Shown here: positions 1 through 10,660 of the stretch, piece after piece | Numbering within the stretch: position 1 is the first letter of the stretch | Layout: every line of letters begins with the position of its first letter | Origin: Amyelois transitella | Lineage: Eukaryota; Arthropoda; Insecta; Lepidoptera; Pyralidae | Direction of reading: 5' to 3' | NCBI RefSeq assembly: GCF_032362555.1 | Contig: NC_083510.1 | Coordinates: 5,917,501-5,981,500, forward strand | DNA length: 64,000 nt | The notes under the pieces: generated by a model | Told to the model about the DNA's origin: nothing | Seen by the model: the letters and a program-made list of their open reading frames with translations, nothing else | The model's database searches: none | Translations under genes and position numbers: made by a program

Positions 1-216
1 CAAAAAAGTATGTTTTGTAAATAGGAAGGAGGTCGATAAAAGTATGTCTTATATAAATACTTCCTGAAGAACTGTGGTATTTATTCAGAAAGGATTTATG
101 TATATAATGAAAACCGCGTTAAATCGGATCACTTTTGTGAGCACTTTGCAAAACATCCTTTTTTGAAGTCTGTCAAAAAGAGGATGATGAATGTTTTGAA
201 TGTTTTTCTTACATAC

Positions 217-3200
217 CCTTGAATCAGAAGCCGCCAATCCACTTGCAATCGCATTAATGGGTCGCCAAATATCCGGAGTGCCGATCAAACCATTTTTCAG
301 ATCATTTTGGAATAATTTTGAATCGAAATTCCATGTCGCTGCACCGAGAGTCCTGCGCTTCTCTAACACAGATTTTTGTAACGCGGCCTCGGCTTTAGTA
401 GATTTGAAACTACTGAAAGTTTTTTCAAGAAAACCTCCCTTGGCTTTTGGTTCTTCTTGAGTGGCAACTTTTGAAGTTTTGGAATCAGTCTTGGCGCCTC
501 TCCGTTTTTCCGATTCTTGTTTTGCCGGTTCTAGCACGGCGTAAATTGTTAGCGATAAAAAATGTCCGGCAACTAGAGACTGAAGGTCGTTTTTTTTTGT
601 ATCTTTTTGCTTTAGTTGAAACTTGAAGTCTTCGTTCCATATTGGCCAAGAGCTTTCCTGTAGTGTGGTTTCAAATTTGCTATCTCCAGGAAAAATTTTT
701 ACCTGTAAAAAGCAGATAAAATTTGATCAGTGCTATGAATGTCGTCGAGTAATCTTACCACTCTTTTTTTACTTTAGACAAGTAGTTTGTAAACCGACGC
801 TGTAATGGTAAAAGAAAACGAAATACGAAAACCTGCACATTCAAACAAGTGGATGTGCAAGTTATAATAGAATTAGGCCTCTCTACAAGTTGGCGGAGGT
901 CAGACGGGAGTGACGGGTATCCTCCACAGAGGTAAGGAAGCAACCGGGACTAACGTTAGGAGAAGTATGCAGAGCAACAAGATTACGTTCTCTACTTTCT
1001 ATTTTATCTTGGTATCCAATAAAAAGTATTTAAGGTGCATATAAATTTAATCTTAAGTGCTTAGGTATCACAAATACACCTACGCAATTACTTATAAATT
1101 TTACTTAGATTCCTTTTTACATTGTCTTACCTTAGTGACAAAGAGGTAGATAAGGGACAATCACATTTAGTAATTACGCATGCGACAATATACTTACAAT
1201 AATAATTAATAAACAAAGAAAACGGAGAAGCGCCGGGTTATGTTATTTTAAATATTTTTTAAGGACAATATACCTTTAGTCGTAAGGTATCGTAGGTTGA
1301 TATAATGGATAGAAACATTATTTTAATAAGGTATGCCATTACTTTTCATTCGCATACAAATTCGTTAAAAAATTAACATATCTACAATTACGTCTTTACC
1401 TCTTACGAGATAGATTTTAAACATTGAGTACTTTTGGCTTATTACAATTTTAAGCAATTAGGTTAAATCAAACGTTTGTTATGAAGTATAACAAACGTTT
1501 GATAGAGTACATATTCCGCGTATAATGTCATTAAAGTATAATATCTGATTGCGATAATCAGTTATCAGTGATTCACAAGGTTAGGTCCATGTATATTTTG
1601 GTACCTACTTAAGAGAAGTTGTTTAATCAAATGTCACTTACGTTTCGTTAAGTATTCACAAAATCTTTTTGTGAATATGTACTCTAAATTTTTCATATAA
1701 TTTCTGGTATGTGTAATTCTGGTGTGCACCTTCAAAATTAATGAAATACACACCTTTTAGGAATTGCGCATATCCAAACCTAGAAACGTTTCGTCGGAAT
1801 AAATACCTGTTACTGGAGGATCTGCTGCAAACGAGTACTTTATGCGATCGAACTGTGAGCAGTAGACATTTTTGATAAATTTCAAGTGTTGAATGCATGT
1901 CATAATTGAAACTCTACCAACTTAGTAACAAACAAAGATACAAACATATAATTATATCTTTATCCCTTACGGGGTAAACAGCCAAGAGAGCCAACCACGT
2001 TGAGCTGTGCCATTGACTAACAAAGTCAGTTAAATACTTTAACTACTGGTAAATTTGTCTCCTGCTAAATAAGATACATATTAGTCCACACTTTATAGCG
2101 GTCAGCCAAAAATAATCTTGATTGGTATGTGTACTAAAACATTTAACTAAATAATGTTTACGGCTTCCATCCGCGTGTGAGTAAATTTCGCTTGCGCAAT
2201 TACATAGGTGCGCAGGTGTTTATTTTTACTATTTTTAATGCATCCTACATAATCCAATTATAATAACCATGGTCAATCCAAATGGTTGCGGAGATCAGAT
2301 AGGAGTCGCTTCGTGTAAAAATCTTACTCATCCAATCCACGATCCATGTTCAAAGGCACACCCCGGGCTCTTCTCCAGAGTGGTGGGGTGATGCACCCGG
2401 GATTCCAGCCAGATGGAAGATCTACTTAAAAAAATTACTTAATTAATCTTCATGGAGTATGTTCCGGTTGAATACCATGAGATGAGCTCGAGTCCGCCTA
2501 TAATCACAATTCAGGTAGAAGCGGTGCGCGTACCTACTTTGGATTAAAGGTACCTACCTAATTTCCTCTCTGGTTACCTAAATGTGAAGATATCGGTTTT
2601 CCTCACGGTAGTCAAGTTTGGAAGGAATTCTATTAAATGCCTCATTATAATTATACAATTCCACTATTGCAAGCTTTAACGGTACCTAACTTAATGGTTC
2701 CCCTATTAGGTACTTCAGTATCAAGAAGGTATCTACTATTTATATTAAAACGTCAACTTATATAAAATGTAGGTACTTTAATGAAATAATTTCTGCAGAT
2801 TTATAAGTTTAATATCTAAGTGGATACCTAGGTACCTGTTAATAAACAATCAGTCGGCAGTTGCTGACGCCGGCCTCAATTAGTAAAACAATTAGACGGA
2901 TGTTCGTTAGTGTATCTCCGCTATGTAGTAGTTACCGCCCGCATACCGAATTCCAAACAAGAGATTATTAACTAGAACTTCAAGAGAAAAAAAACGGAGT
3001 TCACCCTATAAGAATTGTCTCATGTAAGTAAGTCTATAAAACAAAAACATAAGCTGTGTAAACGTAGCACGAATCTGGTGGATCGTGGGTCTACCCATAA
3101 GTGAGTCCAATAGCACTACCCTTTACTTACACCCTTCAGTAGTATCAGAGAAATCATAATAATTACAAGACAATAGAAATTCAATAGGTATTCTAGGCAT

Positions 3201-4290
3201 CAGAACCTATAGGAGTGATGTCGTCGTCTTGCAACGCACGTAGTTTTCGGAGCTGTCAAATAAAACGATATTATGACTGATGTTGATGGTCGTGATAACC
3301 ATCACTTATGGTGAGAAAAAACATCGTGAGGAAACCTGCACATTCAGGCAACTGGATGTGTAACCATATAATCCAACATGGGTTAGTTTCCCGTGCGAAG
3401 GAGCTCATACGGGAGTCACTACGTGTAAAAACCTGACTCACTCCATAGTGGTGAGGTTGCAACCGGGACTATAGCCAGAAAGGTCGTGATAACCATCAGT
3501 ATTTACTAGTAGGTATACTAATGACTTTAGTAAGTACAAAAACTTATTATTTCCATTAAATTCATAAGAAAAGTTAACACATAAATAGTTTCCTCTTAAT
3601 AAAAAAACTTGACCTATTGCGGTGCATAGGTCAAGTTAAATATTGGATACTGTATAGCCTTTTCATATGAGTTTAAACGTTACGTGTTCATCCCACTATT
3701 CAGGTTGATTAAATAGAAATAAGATCAGCTATCAACAGACCTTTCCAGACAGTATCAACATTTTTTTTATGTATTTAATCTTTGCTGTGGGGTAAGTGCT
3801 GCATGGGTCCCGGTACTTATAATAAGATCACTTCATGTCTTTCCCATGGATGTCTTAAAAGACGACTAAGGAAAAGCTAATAAACTTGGGATTCTTCTTG
3901 TAGGCGACGGGCTAGCCATCTGTCACTATTTGAATCTCAGTTCGATCATTGAGCCATACAGCTGAACGTGGCCTATCACTCTTTTCAAGACGTTTGGCTC
4001 TGTCTACCCCGCAAGGGATATAGACGTGAGTATATGTATGTATGTACTTACTTGTTAAATTTTTTTAAATAACTTACTTTGACAAGATATCCATGGGCCC
4101 TACTAAGCCCGAAAAAGGAAGGAAGGTGTCGCGCACCAATAACAGTCACATATAAAGTTTTAGCCACAGGATGGAGCGACAACTTGAATCCAATTTCCGG
4201 CTCCAGGCTCCCGCTGCCAGCTAATTGATTGTCCTTCTTGGTATTTAAAATATTCTTCAATTTCCCAAATGAAAACTCCATCGTAAACAA
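217..4290 (-). CDS. C2-domain (synaptotagmin-like) protein, 5' part, two exons, incomplete at left edge
   Basis: Exon 1 is 4078-4290 (71 codons from the ATG at 4290, with a second Met at codon 4). Exon 2 is 217-702 (162 codons). The 3.4-kb intron has a GTAAGT donor and a TTTTACAG acceptor in phase 0. Joined, the exons give a C2 beta-sandwich from about residue 30 to 130: exon 1 ends in HGYLVK and exon 2 starts VKIFPG, followed by SSWPIWNEDFKF. This is the usual C2 order of conserved strand, lysine-rich loop and (N)P.(W/F)NE.F. The Asp ligands of the first calcium loop are not visible (GLSRAHGY replaces a D..G.SDPY-type loop), so calcium-independent phospholipid or protein binding is inferred. 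A basic Lys/Glu-rich linker follows, then TLGAATWNFDSKL. Exon 2 ends at an AAGG|GTATGT donor (211-217). If that donor is not used, the frame stops near position 85. Further exons, perhaps a second C2 domain, would lie left of the window. The exact family member is not recognised. There is no signal peptide or membrane segment in the visible part. Confidence 0.82.
826..3480 (+). repeat. Three fragments of dispersed repeat family C (826-945, 2269-2420, 3312-3478)
   Basis: The blocks AAACCTGCACATTCA.GCAA(C/G)TGGATGTG, CGGAG(G/A)TCAGA, CGTGTAAAAA and AACCGGGACTATAGCCAG recur in order. Class unknown. All are inside the C2-gene intron, and the rest of that intron shows nothing coding. Other copies, reversed, are at 13319-13470 and 18326-18556, and a forward piece is at 31600-31665. 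Confidence 0.55.
3795..4046 (+). repeat. SINE-like family A, diverged copy in the C2-gene intron
   Basis: CCATGGATGTC, GGGATTCTTCTT, GCTGAACGTGGCCTATCA and CTACCCCGCAAGGGATATAG are shared with the 6263 copy. It ends in a TATG tail about 26 bases before the exon 1 donor. Confidence 0.75.
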
Positions 4291-5429
4291 ACTGCCGTCG
4301 CCAACGCGATATCAAGATACCAACCGCCGTAAAAACCGGTTCTTTGAATAAACTTATCACGTAATTGCAATTAAACGCGACTTATATCTTATATCATAAA
4401 AATTCATGGTTACATTTTCACTTGATAAAAACTACACTATTCACAAAATTAAACACGAAATTCACAACACTATTTGGACACCGACTGGGACAGTCATTGA
4501 GTTACTATGACATTAAAAAGGCATGTGTTGTGTGTATGAAGATCGCATTAGCACTATCAACATAACACGACCTCAAAAGCAATGCTCCTCGTAGCTACGA
4601 TAAAAACATAACTTCTCTTTCACACTTGGACGTGGGGCTTAACGACCAAAACAACATGCGAATGCTTGGTTATCTCGTAATTTGACCGGTTAACATTGCT
4701 GAAGTTTACATGGATGCTAGTGACATCTAGCGAAAAAGACCTAAAACTAGAAATCGCTGTTCATAGATGGCGTTATTAATCGATATATTGAGTAGGATCT
4801 AAAAGTAGGATCGAAGAATTTTTTAAATGCTTTTCACGTTAGGGTAAGTTTTAATTTGTATCAGGTTCTGATATAAATTTACATTAAATTTACATCGTAC
4901 GTCTATTTAACCTTTGGGAAGGGTTTGATTAATCTACAAAAAATAAGTAGATTTTAGGTACATACACACTGCAAATAAATGCAGGTGTGAAAAACGACAC
5001 AATACATTATCATAATGAAAATATTATGAAATTTTATTGTTTTTCTTCGAACGGTTCACTTTACACAGGGTAGCAAGTGTCAAATACATTATACAATCGA
5101 TAATTAAAAAAAAAATGCATCCATATGTGTCTTTATTCCTTACCAAGTAGAAAGAGCCATGAGTCTCGAATAAACTTTTGATAAAAACCTCACTCATAAT
5201 AATTATCTTAGTATGCCTTTGAGGCCTGCACCATTGAAATTAATTATTTGAGGCTTTCATGTTAGGAACAACCATATTTTGATGGTAAAATAATTTCATA
5301 AAGTTATAGAGTAATTGACCGTATGACAACCTTGGGGAAAATCCAACCCAATACAGTAAAATTAAAAAAATGTTATCAATGTACCTAATTGAAAAAATGA
5401 TAACCAGCGCAAGTGTGTTAATTAATAAA

Positions 5430-5662
5430 TGTTCTGTGGCGCAGCGGTAGTACGCACTGTCTGTAACACCGGAGGTCCCGGGTTCAAATCCCGGCCAGGA
5501 CATGAGGAGAAAAGAACTTTTTCTGATTGGCCTGGGTCTTGGATGTTTATCTATATAAGTATTTATTATAAAATATAGTATCGTTGAGTAAGTATCTCGT
5601 AACACAAGTCTCGAACTTACTTCGAGGCCAACTCAATCTGTGTAATTTGTCCCGTATATTTT
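5430..5662 (+). mobile_element. tRNA-derived SINE, near full length
   Basis: The head 5430-5502 folds like a tRNA. TGTTCTG (5430-5436) pairs with CAGGACA (5496-5502) as a 7-bp acceptor stem with one G-U pair. TGGCGCAGCGG is the A box and GGTTCAAATCC the B box of a pol III promoter. A unique body follows (CTGATTGGCCTGGGTCTT, then ATCTATATAAGTATT), ending near TGTAATTTGTCCCGTATAT. Reading it backwards gives a spurious peptide WPGFEPGTSG that is common in lepidopteran protein sets. Confidence 0.8.
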
Positions 5663-6262
5663 ACCATTGGTTGTCTTAGGCTTGACAGAAGCGCCAAAAG
5701 GCTACCTACCTTATTGCTTTTATTGTCAATACGTCTTCTTTTTGTCACTTACAAATTGCTAGTGCAAGAGATAACTGCTATTTTATTAAGAGGAAGGACA
5801 CCCAAAAGGTTTAAAAAAAAATAGAATTCGGAATAATATAGATTGTAGAAATGATAAGTACTGGTGAATTGAGTTGCAACTGATTATTGTAACTCTAAAA
5901 CTCAATTTCGAAATTTATTTGACAGCTTTTCAATACAACTTCAGAAAACATAGAAAATGCGTACCATGCATAAAGTGACACTTCGTTCCTAAAGTTTCGA
6001 CATATTGTTCCGATTTCTATGCTTTAAAATCCCTTCATTACGAAATAAACCTATAAGCGATAGCACCAAACCTAAAAAATATTGGCCAAGTAAACTTTTT
6101 TCTAATTAGTGATTTAATGATTTTTTCTTCAAATAAAAGCTTAAGTACATTGAACTGGCTCAAATTAAGGTTGAAGACGGTTATTCATGAAAAATATAAT
6201 TTAAATAAGAATGAGTAGCTAAGATTCGAAAACTGAATTATTATATTATGAATCTTCATAAA

Positions 6263-6524
6263 CGTGTGCCGTGTGGTTGCCGGCACCAATACAAAAAAGA
6301 ATAGGACCACTCCATCTCTTTCCTATGGATGTCGAAAAAGGCGACTAAGGGATAGGCTTACAAACTTGGGATTCTTTTTTAGGCGATGGGCTAGCAACCT
6401 GTCACTAGTTGAATCTCAATTCTATCGTTAAGCCAAATAGCTGAACGAGGCCATTCAGTCTTTTCAAGACTTTTGGCTCTGTCTACCCCGCAAGGGATAT
6501 AGACGTGACCATATGTATGTATGT
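6263..6524 (+). repeat. SINE-like family A, full-length copy with target-site duplication
   Basis: The unit runs from GTGCCGTGTGGTTGCCGGCA to GACGTGACCATATGTATG with a TATG tail. The 11-base direct repeat ATCTTCATAAA flanks it at 6252-6262 and 6525-6535, so the ends are defined. A variable-length target duplication plus a simple-repeat tail shows LINE-type mobilisation. Confidence 0.8.
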
Positions 6525-6678
6525 ATCTTCATAAATCATTAAAAAACTTCAAAGACCGTGTTTAAATACAGTTCCACATTGGGTAAAAATAAAATAAAAC
6601 GACAGTTATGAAAACTTTACTTAGCCAGTTCTTCATAGTGTAAGAAATTGTCAACAATGCAATAACAATAGTACTATT

Positions 6679-9600
6679 CTAGCCCCTGAATTTAGTGATC
6701 ACTCTGCTTATGACCTCGACTATGCTATCGTAATAATGCACGATGATGGAGACCACGAGAACCAACATGGCGAAGCAGATGCCTGTGATGTACATGAACT
6801 GGCTGGCCTCTTGTGGTGTAGCCAGCAGTTCCTCACTGCTCGCGTCTCGGTCTAGAGCGTCGAACTCTGAAGTATCTGGGAAATACATATATTTATTTAG
6901 CAGTTAATTTCCGAATAGAATGACAATTTTCTAAATGTCGATGAGAGAATAGATAATTACAATTTAATCAAATTATGATGCCAAAGGTACCTGGTATCGA
7001 AAAAGCAATTAAACTAACTTCGAGACTATCCCTTAAGGGAAAGACTTAGTGTATTACATTATTATACATTCGTATTGTGGCCCTAACTAACACGTCCTAA
7101 CTGCTCTTTTTAGTCATAGTCTAAAAAACGATTGAAGCAAAAACTTACCTGCTGGCGTTTCTACGTCACATACAACATCGCTCTCCGTTATCTGTAGGTC
7201 AAGTAATTCCCGTACTGACAACAACGCTTCGGCCGGGGCTTCCCCAGGGAACAAATAGTCACATAGATACAGTGAACCAACGGGAACTAGGACTCGTCTT
7301 GGAGGCTCGTTGAAGCACACTTTCTCTGTCATAAACATCAAATTATATATGATTGAACTTATTTTGCTGTATAAATTGCATAAATTAATACCCTTTGTTA
7401 CAAATAAATTTACTTCAAATTATGTGTATTTTGTTTTGTTTGTTGACCACTCCATCTCTTTCCCATGGATGTCGTTAAAGGCCACTAAGGGAAAGGCTTA
7501 CAAACTTGGGATTCATTTTTTAGGCGATGGGCTAGCAACCTGTCACTATTTGAATCTCAATTCTATTATTAAGCCAAACAGCTGAACGCTGCCTATTAGT
7601 CTTTTTAAGACTGTTGGCTCTGTCTACCCCGCAAGTGATATAGACGTGACTATATGTATGTATGTATTTCTTAGTAAAAGATAGTTTATTTTGTGTTCTA
7701 AGGCAAAAAAGCGCAGCAAAATTAATTTCATAAGTTGAAAACAAACAATAAAAAAAAAGTAATGTATAATTTTGATTGGACCATACATACCTTCAGGCAA
7801 TAAATTGTCATCAATCAACGCATCACAATGCATTGTGAATCTTGATGCAAGGGACCTGATTATGTCTTGTTTAACTGCAGTCACTGCTTCACCTATAGTT
7901 GCTTTAGGACACATAAATATGCTTGATGAAACTACTCCGCTAAAATGTATGCTTCCATCACATTCTAAATATTCAACAGTCTCTGGCATTGAATTTTCCT
8001 GAAACAATTCAGTGTGTATATGACTAAATACTTCTTAGAGATAAGACTTAGTAAAAAAAAGTCAAACAGGAATCACAAATAAAGAGCACAATTTGGGTAG
8101 TATATAAAACACACAATGCATAAAATAAAATGAAATTTTAGTGAATTAAGTTAGGAAAAATAATGTGAATAACTTACAAAAGGCACAAACAAGGACACAT
8201 GCATTGACTTTGGGGCATCTTGTACTTTTCCTGCTGTTTTTGGCTTTTTCTTCTTAATAAGTTGATCCAAAGGCTCAGTACCATCCTTCAGCTCGCCATC
8301 TATGAACAGTACACTAGACTCAATGGTCCGATGTGCTGACTCTAATATTTGCTGCGAATGCGAAACATTATAGTTATATTAAGTCTTTTTGTTTTGGCAG
8401 TGAAAATATATATGCATACATACATATGGCCACGTCTATATACCTCTCTGGGTAGACAATTTTTAGCTATTTGGCTTAATGATTTATGCTTATGTAAAAA
8501 GCATGTAACTAGTGAAAAAAATAATAATAACAATGAATTTTATTATTTGGGTAGTACACAATTACACATTTAATCCTGTCTAAATATACATATATGCTCT
8601 AAAATAGGGAAAATAATATAATGACTTTATTAATTGAAATAAATATAAAATATGTATACCAAAAAATAAGTACATTGAGAACTACTTTACCCCTTTCAAC
8701 AGATTTATATACAAGTATTATTTTCTACATAAATTAAAAGAGGATTAGATAAAACTTACCTGAAATTGTTGTTTAACTGATATACCATTTTTCTTTACAA
8801 TGACAGGATACACTTCATCAAATTCGTAATAACAATCCAACCTCTGCCATGTCTGGGGTTTGGCTAAGAACTTCCACTCCACAGGTTTAATAACAGTGTT
8901 CTTAGCGCCACCACCTACTTCCACACTCTTGCAAGTCAAGACTTTAGTACGAGTAGACATGTGCAAGACTAGTCGCTCATTCAAATACGGACAGTTACCA
9001 TACATAAGCGGGTTCACACTCAAAACTTTGTATGTGTGATTTAATATAACTTTAATCTTGCTGAAGTAGTTTGGGTCTTCAAAAATATCTTCATCACTTG
9101 TAACAAATATTCCTGGAAAATTATGAATGAACAGATCAGATAAATATATTTTAATTTCAAAAACAGATTAATATATCACACCCTTTCCTCAAAAAGGTAA
9201 GCAGAGACTACATCTTTCTACTTGCCACTGTCATATGCATACATCATTTGCTTCGTCTTTCATATACATCTTTTGCTTCATCCTCATTTATCACTATAAT
9301 ATTAAATCATAATTTATTCACCTTGTACAAACATGCCACCAGGAAGCATTCGTGTGACATGCTTAGCATGGTCAGCGACCCAGGCCTCAGATATTTCAAG
9401 GAGTGTTTTGTTAAAGTCAACCTCCTTACTAGTCCCAAAACTTGATTCAGATCCTGTGTCTGATGCTTTCTCTTCTGGGGTCCGAGCTAAATGGATTACA
9501 TTTTCCCGTGCAGTCGTAGACTGTAATGTTAATTTTTATGGTTTTAACTTTATTAAAAACAAATGCAAAATTGGTACTGTACACTACATACCTAACTGTT

Positions 9601-10660
9601 ACCTATAGTATGACCTGTATTATCTCCAAAGAAGCTTCTTTGACATTACATTTTAGTAATAACTAGGACTTCAAGAGAATACAGTAATACCCCGACTTAC
9701 GCTACCTCGACTTACGCGAATTCGGAGTTACGCGATTTAATTTAATTTCATTATTATTCGTTCAGTTAACAACAGGCACAGACGTGTAGTGCGGAATCGG
9801 CGCGTAGGTACATAAGTTACGATTTTGTGTTTTTTTGTGCGTTGTGCGACGACCTGAGATATTTACTAAGTACTATGGCATCCAAACGAAGTAGAACCGA
9901 CTCTTTTCACTTGGTAGAATAATAAATTTAGAAGTGGATAGTGATGATGTTCAAGAGCTGTTGGATTCATACAATGAGGAGCTTACAATTGATGAGCTCA
10001 TGACAATGCGTGAACAAGAGGAAGAAATTGATAAACATGATTCTTTGGATCCAGTTCAATTAGAAGATCAAATGACAGTTGGAAACTTGACAGAAGCCCT
10101 CAGTTCGATTGAAAAAGGGTTAACAATTTTGGAAAACATAGACTCCAATGAAGAGCGCATTTTTGTTACAAAACATAGAATAAAAAAATTACTAGGATGC
10201 TACGAGGAGATATTACGGGAGAAGAAAAAATCATTGACTCGTCAGACGACTTTGTTACAATTTATGATACCTTCTACATCAAAATAACTTCGGATTGTGT
10301 TTATACACTCTATTAATATAGTTTGTCATATTATCTAAAATTAGATACTAATTATTTCCTAAATTATTGTTTTATTTAGTCTCCAGTCCCAATTAAATAT
10401 ACTTTGTATGTCTTTATATGCAAAATTGTACCCCGACTTACGCGAATTCGACTTACGCGGATAGCGCTCAGTCCCACCTATCGCGTAAGTCCGAGGTATT
10501 ACTGTATATCAAGAGATTTATGAGGCAAAATATTTATATTTAATTCATATAAGCATAAACCCACCTGTCCCAAAATAAGTCCAATAACGCAAGGTTCTTT
10601 GGACGCATACTGTTCCAAATATTGTAGACAATATTCAGGTGAATACACTGTTCTCACCAT
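6679..10660 (-). CDS. ODR4: ODR4 homologue, ER membrane partner of UFSP2; complete, 7 exons
   Basis: The exons on the minus strand are 10565-10660, 9322-9520, 8760-9112, 8178-8351, 7791-7998, 7149-7325 and 6679-6875. All introns are GT-AG and all phases close, giving 1404 nt and 467 aa, close to the roughly 450 aa usual for animal ODR4. The start codon is in the context TTGAAAATGG. The N-terminus reads MVRTVYSPEYCLQYLEQ and then IGLILGQ, the hallmark of the ODR4 family. This N-terminal part is an MPN-like fold. A central region (LYLCDYLFPGEAP) is followed by one membrane segment near residues 430-449 (YITGICFAMLVLVVSIIV) and a short basic tail (KFRG). That layout fits a C-terminally anchored ER protein. 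In other animals ODR4 tethers the UFM1-specific protease UFSP2 to the ER and helps membrane protein maturation; that role is carried over by homology. Intron 1 carries a DNA-transposon remnant. Intron 3 and intron 5 carry SINE-like fragments. Confidence 0.95.
7445..7667 (+). repeat. SINE-like family A, 5'-truncated copy in ODR4 intron 5
   Basis: It begins at GACCACTCCATCTCTTTCCC and runs to TATGTATGTAT, same order as the full copy. Confidence 0.75.
8408..8485 (-). repeat. SINE-like family A, fragment in ODR4 intron 3
   Basis: CATACATACATATGGCCACGT followed by a changed CTGGGTAGACA is the reverse-complement 3' end of family A. Confidence 0.55.
9181..9290 (-). repeat. LINE family B 3' fragment in ODR4 intron 2
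   Basis: GTAAGCAGAGACTACATCTT and CTTGCCACTGTC correspond to the family B end. It is diverged and lacks a clear tail. Confidence 0.55.
9682..10504 (+). mobile_element. Internally deleted pogo/Tigger-like DNA transposon in ODR4 intron 1
   Basis: The ends are inverted repeats: CAGTAATACCCCGACTTACG at the left and the complement of CAGTAATACCTCGGACTTAC at the right. The element is flanked by TA on both sides, the target duplication of the Tc1/mariner/pogo superfamily. Both ends carry extra copies of CGACTTACGCG. Inside are a transposase start (ATG at 9875, MASKRSRT) and, after a deletion, a transposase C-terminus. The copy is non-autonomous. Confidence 0.85.
9934..10287 (+). pseudogene. C-terminal remnant of a Tigger-type (CENPB-like) transposase
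   Basis: The roughly 117 codons contain VDSDDVQELLDSYNEELTID followed by an acidic Glu-rich stretch, the usual C-terminal tail after the DDE catalytic domain in Tigger transposases. The helix-turn-helix and DDE regions are gone. The normal N-terminus survives only as the short frame from 9875, which stops after about 15 codons. Confidence 0.75.

Noticed and set aside
5430..5502. tRNA gene
   Set aside because: The cloverleaf-like head is followed directly by a SINE body, with matching partial copies elsewhere in the window. It is a tRNA-derived SINE, not a functional tRNA gene.
5240..5605. 121-codon minus-strand ORF containing PGFEPGTSG
   Set aside because: It is the antisense reading of the tRNA-derived SINE, a well-known false protein.
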